From NCBI GenBank assembly GCA_016291475.1, contig JAEEXJ010000027.1:1-33411 (forward strand): DNA of 33,411 nt. Reading direction: 5' to 3'. The notes below the pieces were generated by a model, which did not search any database, was not told the DNA's origin, and saw only the letters and a program-made list of their open reading frames with translations. This DNA is from Lachnospiraceae bacterium (GTDB lineage: Bacteria > Bacillota_A > Clostridia > Lachnospirales > Lachnospiraceae). The translations under genes were made by a program, and so were the position numbers. Below, piece after piece: positions 16,632 through 25,441 of the stretch (within the stretch, counting starts at the first letter, position 1; the number at the start of each line of letters is the position of its first letter).

Positions 16632-17171
16632 TCAACTCTTATAGGTGACCAGATCGGAAAGTTCTTTACGTTTCGGAGCTACGGGTTCTTCGGCCGCGAA
16701 ACCAACAGCAATAAGTGCCGTAAGGATCTGACCTTCGGGAATACCGATAACTTCCGCTGCATTGTCATCATAAAGTCCCATGATAACGGATGAAAGACCT
16801 GCATCATGTGCAGCTAAACAAAATGTCTGGCAGGCAATACCTGAATCAAACATCTGCCATCCCGATCCTAAAGGAGTGGATGGAGAGCCGTCTCTTTCAT
16901 ATCCGCTTCTCTTATCGACAACGCTGAGAGCAACTACCATGGGAGCCTCTCTCATAATGTCTCCGTTCTTGGCCCAAATATTGGTACAATCGGCAAGCGC
17001 ATTCTTCGCATCACCGGTAAGTACATAATAACGGGTAACCTGAGTATTTTTCCAGCTGGGAGCGAAACGAGCGGCATCAAGTACGGAATCGATGAGCTCT
17101 CTGGATACTTCGCGGGAAGTATCAAATTTACGTACGCTGCGACGTTCTTTAATACACTTTATTGTTTCCAT
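16632..17171 (-). CDS. Nitroreductase-family flavoprotein
   Basis: A 179-residue soluble FMN-dependent oxidoreductase of the nitroreductase superfamily. The N-terminal IKERRSVRKFDTS is the family's phosphate/FMN-binding start. The region around APSWKNTQ and the C-terminal GLYDDNAAEVIGIPEGQILTALIAVGFA are also typical. Members reduce nitro compounds, quinones or flavins, and some act in cofactor breakdown, so the substrate cannot be named. The start has GGAGG. A good promoter lies at 17205-17233. A hairpin follows the stop, before pyrB. Confidence 0.9.
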   Translation of the reverse strand: METIKCIKERRSVRKFDTSREVSRELIDSVLDAARFAPSWKNTQVTRYYVLTGDAKNALADCTNIWAKNGDIMREAPMVVALSVVDKRSGYERDGSPSTPLGSGWQMFDSGIACQTFCLAAHDAGLSSVIMGLYDDNAAEVIGIPEGQILTALIAVGFAAEEPVAPKRKELSDLVTYKS

Positions 17172-17204
17172 CTCAGCCTCCTTCGGAAAAACTTACCGCT
17201 GATA

Positions 17205-17233
17205 ATTTTATCATCACATATCAGGTATTTCAA
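17205..17233 (-). promoter_or_regulatory. Promoter of the nitroreductase gene
   Basis: On the minus strand there is a -35 box TTGAAA (17233-17228), a 17-base spacer and a -10 box TAAAAT (17210-17205), 34 bases upstream of the start codon. Readthrough from it may also serve pyrBI. Confidence 0.65.
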
Positions 17234-17258
17234 GTGTAAAGAGTGACATTGGGGACGC

Positions 17259-18230
17259 TTACTTATGTGATGATTTAAGGTCTTCGAGAGCATCCTTATA
17301 CTCGTCGGAAGTCATGGAAGGGTTGGATCTGATAATGCTCATAATGTAGAACTTCTTGATCTTGCTCTTAAGATGATCGAAGGATGCATGCTCTTTGATG
17401 GCCGCGGTATACTTCTCGGTCATGGAGAAGATCTCGTCCACTACCTTCTTGCCGGAATCGGGAATCATCTTATCTCCGAGAGCCTTGGCATTATCCTTGA
17501 GGTAATCAAGCCTCCTGCCTATACTTTCTTCAAAATAATCGAATCTTTCGGTTACGGACTCTGTAAAATCGTCATACATCTCGCTGATATTTCCGGTCAC
17601 TTCCTTATAGGTCTGCTTAGTTTCATCCGACACAACGGCTACGAGAACATCAAGTCTCTTCTGCATAAGCCTTAGTTCATGACGTGCCTTTTCCATCTTG
17701 ACCAGGATGATACGAAGATCCATGGCAGCCTTAAAGGAGATTGCAAAATCCACGATGGCTATTCCCATCACTATGTTATCGATAAGTAACATATGGAAAG
17801 CACTGATCGAATGAATAAGGGTATCAACCGGACCTCGGAAGATCTCATTGATTATAAAAGTCGCCACGAACCATCCCAGTGAAGCCCCCAGGCATATATG
17901 GCCGTTCAGATTAAATTTTTCTTTGGAATAGTCCCAGTATCTGACTTTGAAGAGATGTTGCATGAGTTCTCCGGTCACATATTCCAGAACCGTCGCACAC
18001 ACCATTCCCGAGATACATTCGGCCAAAATGTTCTTACCGTTAAAAGGTCCGGCAGCTATCATCATGATACATACACCGAAACCGTAAATAGGCAAAAACG
18101 GACCCTTCATGAATCCCCTGTTCAATAATTTCCCTTCTTTGAGTGAGCAATACACCGTCTCCCAGAGATATCCGACGACGGAATAAAAGCAGAATATGAA
18201 TACCCACTCTCTTAACAGATATTGACTCAT
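17259..18230 (-). CDS. PF06541-type membrane protein (putative ABC transporter permease)
   Basis: A 323-residue protein. The first 170 residues hold about five membrane helices with the PF06541 (CmpB-like) pattern: FYSVVGYLWETVYCSLKEGKLLNRGF, GPFLPIYGFGV and LEYVTGELMQHLF. The C-terminal 140 residues are charged and helical, probably a cytoplasmic coiled coil. The family is annotated as a putative type IV ABC transporter permease, but no ATPase is adjacent and the role is uncertain. I chose the ATG at 18230 because GAGG sits seven bases upstream; an in-frame GTG at 18242 overlaps that site. A terminator-like hairpin lies directly upstream. Confidence 0.82.
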   Translation of the reverse strand: MSQYLLREWVFIFCFYSVVGYLWETVYCSLKEGKLLNRGFMKGPFLPIYGFGVCIMMIAAGPFNGKNILAECISGMVCATVLEYVTGELMQHLFKVRYWDYSKEKFNLNGHICLGASLGWFVATFIINEIFRGPVDTLIHSISAFHMLLIDNIVMGIAIVDFAISFKAAMDLRIILVKMEKARHELRLMQKRLDVLVAVVSDETKQTYKEVTGNISEMYDDFTESVTERFDYFEESIGRRLDYLKDNAKALGDKMIPDSGKKVVDEIFSMTEKYTAAIKEHASFDHLKSKIKKFYIMSIIRSNPSMTSDEYKDALEDLKSSHK

Positions 18231-18242
18231 ATCGTTCCTCAC

Positions 18243-18270
18243 AAAAACTGCCTGACATTAAGTCAGGCAG
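18243..18270 (-). terminator. Terminator after the second CobW-like gene
   Basis: A 9-bp stem CTGCCTGAC/GTCAGGCAG (18270-18262 with 18256-18248), a five-base TTAAT loop and a T-run on the minus strand. The T-run leads within two bases into the ribosome binding site of the next gene, leaving no room for a promoter after it. Confidence 0.85.
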
Positions 18271-18276
18271 AAAAGT

Positions 18277-19233
18277 TTATGCAGTAAAAGAAACCACCGC
18301 ATCCTTAGGTTCGCGTGACTTCTCGATCTTTTCGGCATAAAGCACGGGACCTTCTCCGCCGTATTCGGGGAAGAATTCCTTCTTTACGGTAGCGGTCACC
18401 ACAACCCAGTCCTTATCTTTAACAGGATCCTGTCCTTCGCCGTATTTACATGCATATCCGAGGAAGGCCATATCCTGTGCACAACATGTCATTGCCATTC
18501 TTCCGGGGATAAAGTATCCCTTGGGAAAATCGGGAGGTGTCATGCAAAGCGCCTGAAATACGATTCTCTTTCCGACATATCTCTCGAGGTGATCCATGGC
18601 ATCCAGATAAAAGATACCATATGCATTTGTATCGAGAGTAAGCTCATCGGCCTTAAGATCGTAGGGAAGATCTTCTTCGAATATCTCGTTGATCTCACCG
18701 TTAGCATCTTCGAATACGATATCTGCCGAAGGGTTAACAGCTTTTATATTCCTTCTGTATGCAGGCAGATCATTTCTTACATTATCGCATCTGTTAAAGA
18801 TGATCATTTCGGAATTTCTGATCTGCTCCGCAAGAAGCGATTTCATATTCATGTAATAAACAGGGAACGTAGATGCATCAATGACGGTGATCTGCTGAGC
18901 AAGTTTCCAGTTATCGGGCATCTTGAAATCCTTAAAATTCCACATGCCGTTCCATTCAATGATGATACGGTCAGGCTTGTAGGTCTTCTCGATGGAAGCA
19001 AGCTGCATTGGATTCAGCTGCTCTTCCTCTTCGATAAGGATCATATCGGTTCCGGATTTTTTCATAAGCTCCGCAGGATATTCTTCCTCGCCCTCTTCGC
19101 AGAGAATAAGAAGAGTGTTTCCTTTGATACGGAAATAATCCTGCGCAAGAGTAAACTTAATGAACTCAGTCTTACCTGCTTCGAGAAATCCGTTGATTAT
19201 ATATACCTGTTTAGGCTTTCCTCCAAACATCAT
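18277..19233 (-). CDS. CobW-like GTPase with DUF1980-like C-terminus
   Basis: A 318-residue soluble P-loop protein. The Walker A motif is GFLEAGKT near the N-terminus, and IIIEWNG occupies the place of the Walker B strand. The CxCC metal motif typical of COG0523 GTPases is missing; that region reads ILCEEGEEEYP. The C-terminal part, including GRMAMTCCAQDMAFLGYACKY and DWVVVTATV, resembles the C-terminal domain of DUF1980/YcgQ proteins, which are also linked with metal homeostasis in Bacillus. It starts six bases after the stop of the His-rich CobW gene, so the two probably work together. A metal-trafficking role is inferred from family and context. Confidence 0.8.
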   Translation of the reverse strand: MMFGGKPKQVYIINGFLEAGKTEFIKFTLAQDYFRIKGNTLLILCEEGEEEYPAELMKKSGTDMILIEEEEQLNPMQLASIEKTYKPDRIIIEWNGMWNFKDFKMPDNWKLAQQITVIDASTFPVYYMNMKSLLAEQIRNSEMIIFNRCDNVRNDLPAYRRNIKAVNPSADIVFEDANGEINEIFEEDLPYDLKADELTLDTNAYGIFYLDAMDHLERYVGKRIVFQALCMTPPDFPKGYFIPGRMAMTCCAQDMAFLGYACKYGEGQDPVKDKDWVVVTATVKKEFFPEYGGEGPVLYAEKIEKSREPKDAVVSFTA

Positions 19234-19239
19234 AACTCC

Positions 19240-20478
19240 TTATGCAAAAAGCTCTTTAAGCTTGTCTTCTTTGAGTTCGGATCCGATGACACAGATCTTA
19301 CCGGTTACCTGAGGCTTGCCGGAACGTACATTGGTCTCTTCGGGAACATAATCGTAATAGATCCAGGTTCCGTCTTCTGCAGGAACCATTCCCTTTGCCC
19401 TGAGGATGATGCCGTAGTCACCGGAATCGAGAGCCTTAAGTATGGACTCTATACGCTCCGGAGTGAACTTAACGGGAGATTCGATTCCCCAGCTGGTAAA
19501 GATCTCATCCGCATCATGTCCGTGATGATGGTGGTGGTGATGATGCTCATGATCGTCATCATCATCGTGGTGATGGTGATGGCAGCACTCGTGATCATCG
19601 TCATCATCGTCATCGTCGTGGTGATGATGGCAACACTCATGATCATCGTCATCATCGTCATCGTCATCGTCGTGGTGATGATGATGGCAGCACTCATGAT
19701 CATCGTCGTCATCATCGTCGTCGTGGTGATGATGGCAACACTCGTGATCATCGTCATCATCGTCATCGTCGTGGTGATGATGATGGCAGCAGCATTCCTC
19801 GTCATCGTCGTGATGGTGATGATGATGTTCGGGAGCTTCCTTGGCCTTCTCCATCATCTCCGCAAGAAGAACATCTATGGAATCATTTCCTTCGATCGCA
19901 TCAAGAACAGCCTTTGCATCAAGCTGGTCGAGAGGTGTGGTGATAACGGTGGCCTTGGGATTATGCTCCTTTACAATGGCAACAGCCTCAGCGATTTTCT
20001 CTGCGGATGCAGTATCGGTACGGCTTAAAATAACAGTTCCGGCATACTCGATCTGGTTAACGAAGAACTCGCCGAAGTTCTTGGAATACATCTTAGCCTT
20101 GGATGCATCGACAACCGCAACAGCAGAGTTGATCTTAACATCAAGTTCACCCGCAACTCTCTCGATAGCTTTAAGAACATCGGAAAGTTTTCCTACGCCT
20201 GAAGGCTCGATAAGTATTCTTTCGGGAGAATAAGTATTGATAACTTCCTTAAGAGATGTTCCGAAATCTCCTACGAGACTGCAGCAGATGCATCCCTGGC
20301 TCATCTCTTTGATCTCAATACCCGACTCTTCAAGAAATCCGCCGTCGATACCGATCTCTCCGAACTCATTCTCGATAAGTACCGTTTTGGTCGCATCAAC
20401 AGCATCTTTAAGAAGCTTTTTGATAAGTGTAGTCTTGCCTGCGCCTAAAAATCCGCTGACAACGTCTATTCTGGTCAT
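19240..20478 (-). CDS. COG0523/CobW GTPase with large His/Asp/Cys metal-binding insert
   Basis: A 412-residue GTP-binding metallochaperone-type protein. It has the P-loop GFLGAGKTT at 9-17, IENEFG at 35-40, the canonical CxCC motif at 63-66 (CICC) and a CobW C-terminal domain from about 325 on. Between the domains, residues 218-321 form a low-complexity metal-binding tract built of repeats of the form CC-H(4-5)-D(8-10)-HE. It holds about 43 His, 42 Asp and 11 Cys. COG0523 proteins deliver metals such as Zn or Co, and His-rich loops are known in the family, but this tract is very long. The start has GGAGG. The rnpB terminator lies just upstream and no Zur-like box was seen. It forms a pair with the second CobW-like gene. 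Confidence 0.93.
   Translation of the reverse strand: MTRIDVVSGFLGAGKTTLIKKLLKDAVDATKTVLIENEFGEIGIDGGFLEESGIEIKEMSQGCICCSLVGDFGTSLKEVINTYSPERILIEPSGVGKLSDVLKAIERVAGELDVKINSAVAVVDASKAKMYSKNFGEFFVNQIEYAGTVILSRTDTASAEKIAEAVAIVKEHNPKATVITTPLDQLDAKAVLDAIEGNDSIDVLLAEMMEKAKEAPEHHHHHHDDDEECCCHHHHHDDDDDDDDHECCHHHHDDDDDDDDHECCHHHHHDDDDDDDDDDHECCHHHHDDDDDDDDHECCHHHHHDDDDDHEHHHHHHHHGHDADEIFTSWGIESPVKFTPERIESILKALDSGDYGIILRAKGMVPAEDGTWIYYDYVPEETNVRSGKPQVTGKICVIGSELKEDKLKELFA
19516..19827 (-). repeat. Tandem coding repeat encoding the His/Asp/Cys tract
   Basis: About 312 bases of GTG/ATG/ATC/GTC triplets on the plus strand, in blocks of about 48-57 bases separated by GGCAGCACTC or GGCAACACTC. On the coding strand these encode repeats of CC, four or five His, eight to ten Asp, then His-Glu. 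Block lengths differ in whole codons, which suggests slippage or unequal recombination that keeps the frame. Confidence 0.9.
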
Positions 20479-20502
20479 TTCTTTTCCTCCGATCGGATGA
20501 TA

Positions 20503-20525
20503 AAAATAATCCGCATTAAGCGGAT
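20503..20525 (-). terminator. rnpB terminator
   Basis: A short 6-bp stem ATCCGC/GCGGAT with a TTAAT loop, followed by TATTTTTATC on the minus strand. It lies just after the 3' end of RNase P RNA and about 15 bases before the ribosome binding site of the CobW gene. Confidence 0.7.
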
Positions 20526-20540
20526 AGGGGTTAATAAAAA

Positions 20541-20904
20541 TAAGCGAAACTATAAGCCGGGTTCTGTAGCGAATCAGGCCTTACGGCCGAATCGCTGACG
20601 ATCATCTATCTAGTACGTACGTTGCCGCACGCATCAAGCGACCTACCTGAAAGACGGGCGGGCAGCCCTTAACCTTTCCGTTTGGTCTTGCTCCGAATGG
20701 GGTTTACACAGCTTCGCATGTTACCATGCGAACGGTGGTCTCTTACACCGCCTTTTCACCCTTACCTGCATAAGCAGGCGGTTATTTTCTGTTGCACTGT
20801 CCCGGGAGTCACCTCCGCCGGACGTTATCCGGCATCCTGCCCTGTGGAGCCCGGACTTTCCTCACGAGGTCAATTAAGACCTCCCGCGATCGTCCGTTTC
20901 GCTC
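20541..20904 (-). ncRNA. rnpB: RNase P RNA component
   Basis: The minus strand gives a bacterial RNase P RNA of about 364 nt, the catalytic RNA that matures tRNA 5' ends. The 5' GAGCGAAAC and 3' GTTTCGCTT pair as stem P1. The conserved core GAGGAAAGTCCGGGCT lies near the 5' end, ACAGTGCAACAGAAA in the middle, and the 3' conserved segment ACAGAACCCGGCTTAT at the end. Its own promoter and terminator flank it. The exact ends are estimated from P1. Confidence 0.95.
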
Positions 20905-20911
20905 ACAGAGT

Positions 20912-20939
20912 ATTATACAACACGTGTCAAATAAACCAA
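20912..20939 (-). promoter_or_regulatory. rnpB promoter
   Basis: A perfect -10 box TATAAT (20917-20912) lies seven bases before the predicted 5' end of the RNA. A weaker -35 box TTGGTT (20939-20934) is 16 bases further upstream. Confidence 0.75.
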
Positions 20940-20970
20940 TTAAATAGCTATTAAAAGAAAATAATAAAGA

Positions 20971-21013
20971 AAAAAAGCGGGATTGCTCCATCGCTACGCG
21001 ATTTTGCAATCCC
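20971..21013 (-). terminator. Terminator of the dgt-dnaG-rpoD-trmK-kinase operon
   Basis: GGGATTGC (21013-21006) pairs with GCAATCCC (20986-20979), with an inner ATCGC/GCGAT helix. The minus strand continues as GCTTTTTTTC. It lies 17 bases after the kinase stop codon and before the rnpB promoter. Confidence 0.92.
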
Positions 21014-21030
21014 TGTATCATACCCCTTAT

Positions 21031-22686
21031 TTATACATTAAAACATGAACCGCCCACAAACTCTCTGCAGATGGAGTTGTTGGGAAGGAATTCACTGGGA
21101 ACCGACAGGAAGTAATCGAGGAACTTAAGAAGCCTCTTTGCTTCGTAATATGCCGGATCATCCTTACCGATACTGAAAAGAAGGGGCTCTGCGAACTGTT
21201 TTAACAGTGCAAGCTCATAGATCTGTGCCGAGTTGAACATCATATCTGCTTCTTCCTGGAAAGGGAAGATGTTCTCGGTTTCGCCTCTTCTTACGGATGC
21301 CCACATGCTGAGGGTTCTTCTGGCATCCGAACCTCTGGTTCTTGCATCCCTTACCATACGTCTTAAAAGTCTTGCGTCAGTGGTGGGGATCCTGTTGTGT
21401 TCGTCAATATTGATGGATGTAAGTGCAGAGATATAAATCTTGAACTTACTCTCTTCGGGAAGAGCATAGCTCATCTTGGGATTCAGTCCGTGGATTCCCT
21501 CGATGACCAGAATATCGTCATCCTCAAGCTGCATATAATTGCCGTGATACTCTCTCTGTCCCACCTTGAAATTGAAAGTGGGAAGCTCAACTCTTTCTCC
21601 CGCAAGGAGTTTGAGCATATCATCATTGAATCCCTTGGTATCGATGGCTTCGATGCATTCGAAATTGTAATCGCCGTTTTCATCCCTGGGTGTGTCTTCC
21701 CTGTTTACGAAATAGTCATCGAGTCCGATGGCATGGGGCTTAAGTCCGAAGGTACGAAGCTGGATGGAAAGTCTGTGCGAGAAACTTGTCTTGCCGGAGG
21801 AAGAAGGTCCTGCGATCATTACAAACTTAACGTCTTTTCTGGATGCGATGGTTGATGCTATCTCAGCGATACGTCTCTCCTGTTCCGCTTCCTGAACGAG
21901 GATAAGATCATCCATATTGCCGGAACAGATCCTCTCGTTCAAGTCACCGACGTTTTCAATACCTACATACTTACACCACTCGTGAGACTTCTGGAATGTA
22001 TCGTAAAGCATTCTGCTGTCTTCAAATTTGGGAACTACCGTAGGCTCGTGCTTGTCGGGAGTAAGGAGCATGAATCCGTTATCATATACTATGAGATCAA
22101 AATACTTAACATATGAAGCATTGGGAAGCATATATCCGTAATAATAATCACGATATCCGCCCATCTCATAGATGTTTACACTCGAACTTCTTCTGTATTT
22201 GAAAAGCTTTACCTTATCCGCCATCCCTCTCTTGGAGAAAATATCCATCGCATCATCAAGGGGATAAGATCTCTTCATGTAAGGAGTTCCGGCTTCGACG
22301 ATCTCACGCATACGCTTCTTGATCTTGTCGGCATTCTCCTGAGTTGCTTCGATGGTGCCGTTTGTATTCATGAACAGACCTCTTCCTACGGTAAAGTCTG
22401 TTCTGCATTTGTTAACAACATCCTGACCGTAGATATCGAAGATTGCCTTCATAAGGAGCATGGTGGTACTTCTGATATAGGTCAGATGTCCTACATTGTC
22501 GGAAAGAGTAAAAAACTTTACCTCTCCGCTTCTGGAAACTTTCTTAAACAGTTCTCTTATCTTACCGTCAAGGCTGACGGCTGCAATGGGTGAGGAGTAA
22601 TTCTTCTGGTATTCTTTGGCAATATCCTCCCAGATAACACCTTCGGGATATTCCTTTTTCTCGCCTTCGATAATAAGGGTATACAT
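21031..22686 (-). CDS. Nucleoside kinase: TGS + ThrRS-like + uridine kinase domains
   Basis: A 551-residue fusion common in Clostridia. The N-terminal TGS domain (about 1-60) is followed by a segment resembling the second additional domain of threonyl-tRNA synthetase (about 65-250). The C-terminal phosphoribulokinase/uridine-kinase domain has its P-loop GPSSSGKT at 293-300, and further GLDDYFVNREDTP and EGIHGLNP motifs. It probably phosphorylates uridine or a related nucleoside; the ThrRS-like part may bind RNA or a nucleotide. The ATG at 22686 is chosen because AGAGGA lies seven bases upstream; the in-frame TTG at 22701 overlaps that site. It is the last gene of the operon, 19 bases after trmK. 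Confidence 0.9.
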   Translation of the reverse strand: MYTLIIEGEKKEYPEGVIWEDIAKEYQKNYSSPIAAVSLDGKIRELFKKVSRSGEVKFFTLSDNVGHLTYIRSTTMLLMKAIFDIYGQDVVNKCRTDFTVGRGLFMNTNGTIEATQENADKIKKRMREIVEAGTPYMKRSYPLDDAMDIFSKRGMADKVKLFKYRRSSSVNIYEMGGYRDYYYGYMLPNASYVKYFDLIVYDNGFMLLTPDKHEPTVVPKFEDSRMLYDTFQKSHEWCKYVGIENVGDLNERICSGNMDDLILVQEAEQERRIAEIASTIASRKDVKFVMIAGPSSSGKTSFSHRLSIQLRTFGLKPHAIGLDDYFVNREDTPRDENGDYNFECIEAIDTKGFNDDMLKLLAGERVELPTFNFKVGQREYHGNYMQLEDDDILVIEGIHGLNPKMSYALPEESKFKIYISALTSINIDEHNRIPTTDARLLRRMVRDARTRGSDARRTLSMWASVRRGETENIFPFQEEADMMFNSAQIYELALLKQFAEPLLFSIGKDDPAYYEAKRLLKFLDYFLSVPSEFLPNNSICREFVGGSCFNV

Positions 22687-22705
22687 AAGATGTCCTCTCA
22701 ATCTT

Positions 22706-23404
22706 TTAAAATTTGCTTCGAATACTGCGGTTAAGCTCCATAAGCGACTTCAGTTCAAGAGTTCTGTCGTCATGCTCTCCGTCTTCCAACCGGAGCCTTT
22801 CGAAAATCTTCTCATAAGATTCCATCTGGAAATTTAGGTAATCCGAAAGCCCTCTGTTCTCCCTAATAAGATCCGCACCGTACATGTCTTCCGCGGTGAT
22901 CGAAGAATCCTCCGACTCCGGGCATTTACCGGTGTATCTGATCCTCATGGGAAAATAATACTTTCCGGCATCAAGCACGATCTCATTACGCTCTATCTCG
23001 TAACCGTTTAATCTGAGAAAGTTACGAAACTCGGGAATGTTTGACTGAGGCTGAACCACGAACGCACCCATTTCGGATACACATTCTTTGCCTTTGATAA
23101 GCATGTCCTTTATCAGCACTCCGCCCATTCCCGCAATGACTGCGGTACTCACCTCCCCGGGCCTGTATGCATCAAAGCCGTCGGAGAGCATTAGTTTTAT
23201 CTTATCTTCAAGACCCGCATTTTTAATATTTTCACGGGCACTTGCAAGAGGACCTTCGCGAAGATCCGAAGCGATAACCATAGGTGAAATATCTCTTCCG
23301 ATAAGCTCTATGGATGTAAAACCGTGGTCACATCCGATATCCGCACATATCTCACCTCTCGGAACCAATTCTATTATGCTTTCAAGTCGGTCAGAAAGCC
23401 TCAT
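22706..23404 (-). CDS. trmK: tRNA (adenine(22)-N1)-methyltransferase
   Basis: A 232-residue SAM-dependent Rossmann methyltransferase of the TrmK family, which makes m1A at position 22 of some bacterial tRNAs. SAM motif I is [10 protein letters not shown] at 21-30. The NPPF-like region appears as [11 protein letters not shown], and VVQPQSN follows. The C-terminus is a helical domain, as in the family. It overlaps the rpoD stop by four bases (ATGA). The same rpoD-trmK order is found in Bacillus (sigA-yqfN), which supports the call. Confidence 0.92.
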   Translation of the reverse strand: MRLSDRLESIIELVPRGEICADIGCDHGFTSIELIGRDISPMVIASDLREGPLASARENIKNAGLEDKIKLMLSDGFDAYRPGEVSTAVIAGMGGVLIKDMLIKGKECVSEMGAFVVQPQSNIPEFRNFLRLNGYEIERNEIVLDAGKYYFPMRIRYTGKCPESEDSSITAEDMYGADLIRENRGLSDYLNFQMESYEKIFERLRLEDGEHDDRTLELKSLMELNRSIRSKF

Positions 23405-25440
23405 GTATCCTCCAGATAATCCTTGAGCTGTTTTGAACGGCTGGGATGACGAAGTTTACGAAGTGCCTTAGCTTCGATCTGCCTGATCCTCTCACGGGTT
23501 ACGTTGAATTCTTTTCCGACCTCTTCGAGAGTACGCTGTCTTCCGTCATCGAGACCGAAACGAAGTCTTAAGACTTTCTTTTCTCTGTCGGTAAGCGAAT
23601 CAAGAACTTTATCAAGCTGTTCTCTCAGAAGCATCTGTGTTGCTGCCTCCGCAGGTGCGGGAACATTATCATCTTCAATGAAATCGCCAAGATGTGAATC
23701 TTCCTCTTCACCGATGGGCGTCTCAAGAGATACAGGTTCCTGAGAGATCTTTAAGATCTCGCGAACCTTCTCCTCGGGAATGTTCATCTCCGCTGCGATC
23801 TCTTCGGGGCTGGGCTCTCTTCCGAGAGTCTGAAGCAACTGACGGCTTACACGGATAAGCTTGTTGATGGTTTCTACCATGTGTACGGGGATTCTGATGG
23901 TACGTGCCTGGTCAGCGATAGCTCTGGTAATAGCCTGTCTGATCCACCATGTAGCATAGGTAGAGAATTTATAACCTTTGCGGTAATCAAATTTCTCAAC
24001 TGCCTTGATAAGTCCGAGGTTACCCTCCTGGATAAGATCAAGGAAAAGCATTCCTCTTCCTACATATCTCTTAGCGATGGAAACAACAAGTCTGAGGTTT
24101 GCCTCGGCAAGTGCATTCTTGGCTTCCTCATCGCCCTTCTCCATGCGCTTTGCAAGTTCGATCTCTTCCTCGGCGGTAAGAAGAGGAACCTTACCGATCT
24201 CTTTAAGATACATACGAACAGGATCTTCAATGCTTACACCCTCAACAAGTGAATCAATGTCAATCTTCTCAACGCCTTCGTCCTCAGCCTCTGCAAGATC
24301 GTCCGCGCTGGGCTCTCCGAGTTCAAAATCATCAATCTCCGAACCGATAGGCTCCATGGGAAGAACATCGACTCCGTTCTTTCCGAGCATCTCGATTACT
24401 TTGTCTACCATCTCATCATCGTCGGTTACCTTCATTACGGAATCAACGATCATGGAATAATCAAGTTCTACGGGCTTTGAGCCCTTCTTTGCTTTCTTAA
24501 TGAGGTTATTTACTACCTCTGTGATCTTTTCGTCCAACGCACCTTCTGCTTCCTGTGTCTCGGGTGCGGCATTAACAACATTACTCATATCCTTGGTCTT
24601 GGTTACTCTGTCTTTCTTAGACGACGCACTCTTATCCGCACTCTTAACAGAGGCGGCCTTGGCTTCGGTCGTCTTATCTTTCTTCTGTGCTTTTTCGGGA
24701 GCGGGCTTTACCGCGCTCTTCTTATTCTTATCTTTCTCTTTGGTATCCGCCTTAGCGGGCTTTGCAGCAGGTTTAACTGCCTTTGCAGGTTTAACCGCCT
24801 GTTTGGTAACGGGCTTAGCATTCTTGACAGGCTTTACGGCAGTTTTAGCTGCAGGTTTTGCTGTCTTCTTTGCAGGTGCCTTTACTGCGGGTTTTACAGC
24901 CTTCTTTGCAGGTGCTTTTGCTACAGGTTTTGTTGCCTTCTTTGCAGGTGCTTTTGCTACAGGTTTTGTTACCTTCTTTGCAGGCGCTTTTGCTGCAGGC
25001 TTTGTTACCTTCTTTGCAGGTGCCTTTGCTACAGGCTTTGTTACCTTCTTTGCAGGTGCCTTCGCTGCAGGCTTTGTTACCTTCTTTGCAGGTGCCTTTG
25101 CGACGGGCTTTGTTACCTTCTTTGCAGGTGCCTTTGCTACAGGCTTTGTTACCTTCTTTGCAGGTGCCTTTGCTGCGGGCTTTGTTACCTTCTTTGCAGG
25201 TGCCTTTGCGACGGGCTTTGTCACCTTCTTTGCAGGAGCTTTTGCTGCGGGTTTTGCAGCCTTTACGGGCTTGGTATTCTTAGCCGCAGGTTTAGCTGCC
25301 TTCTTTGCAGGAGCCTTAGCCGCAGGCTTTGTTGCCTTGGCGGACTTGGCTGCAGCCTTTGCTGCAGGTTTAACAGCCTTAGCAGGCTTAGAAGCTGCCT
25401 TAGCGTTCTTTTTGGTGTTCTTGTCTTCTTTCTTAGCCAT
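23401..25440 (-). CDS. rpoD: Primary sigma factor with Lys/Ala/Pro-rich N-terminal extension
   Basis: A 679-residue sigma-70 (RpoD/SigA). The sigma part is standard: region 1.1 about 303-365, region 1.2 from 404 ([18 protein letters not shown]), region 2 with [22 protein letters not shown] and [17 protein letters not shown], region 3 about 515-595, and region 4 with the helix-turn-helix [20 protein letters not shown] at 637-656. Unusually, residues 2-295 form a highly basic, disordered, histone H1-like extension. It includes eleven tandem 12-residue repeats (consensus [12 protein letters not shown]) at 68-199. The ATG at 25440 is chosen because of its GGAGG site; the upstream GTG at 25461 overlaps that region. 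It follows dnaG by one base. Confidence 0.97.
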   Translation of the reverse strand: MAKKEDKNTKKNAKAASKPAKAVKPAAKAAAKSAKATKPAAKAPAKKAAKPAAKNTKPVKAAKPAAKAPAKKVTKPVAKAPAKKVTKPAAKAPAKKVTKPVAKAPAKKVTKPVAKAPAKKVTKPAAKAPAKKVTKPVAKAPAKKVTKPAAKAPAKKVTKPVAKAPAKKATKPVAKAPAKKAVKPAVKAPAKKTAKPAAKTAVKPVKNAKPVTKQAVKPAKAVKPAAKPAKADTKEKDKNKKSAVKPAPEKAQKKDKTTEAKAASVKSADKSASSKKDRVTKTKDMSNVVNAAPETQEAEGALDEKITEVVNNLIKKAKKGSKPVELDYSMIVDSVMKVTDDDEMVDKVIEMLGKNGVDVLPMEPIGSEIDDFELGEPSADDLAEAEDEGVEKIDIDSLVEGVSIEDPVRMYLKEIGKVPLLTAEEEIELAKRMEKGDEEAKNALAEANLRLVVSIAKRYVGRGMLFLDLIQEGNLGLIKAVEKFDYRKGYKFSTYATWWIRQAITRAIADQARTIRIPVHMVETINKLIRVSRQLLQTLGREPSPEEIAAEMNIPEEKVREILKISQEPVSLETPIGEEEDSHLGDFIEDDNVPAPAEAATQMLLREQLDKVLDSLTDREKKVLRLRFGLDDGRQRTLEEVGKEFNVTRERIRQIEAKALRKLRHPSRSKQLKDYLEDT
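24844..25239 (-). repeat. Eleven 36-bp tandem repeats inside rpoD
   Basis: Eleven contiguous in-frame 36-bp units encode APAKKVTKP[VA]AK and close variants. The first eight share the VTK core and the last three diverge (ATK, AVK, TAK). The middle units are nearly identical in DNA, which points to recent expansion by slippage or unequal crossing-over. Copy number probably varies between strains. Confidence 0.95.
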
Positions 25441-25441
25441 C

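Noticed and set aside
17248..17262. GGGGACG string near the end of the PF06541 gene as another REP copy
   Set aside because: Only seven bases match and no inverted partner was found; too short to call.
18589..20028. 479-codon plus-strand open frame with Met/Val/Ile-rich tract
   Set aside because: It is antisense to both CobW genes; the hydrophobic tract is the complement of the His/Asp codons.
24844..25239. 36-bp periodic repeats resembling a CRISPR array
   Set aside because: Units are contiguous with no spacers, in frame with rpoD and translated into a 12-residue repeat.
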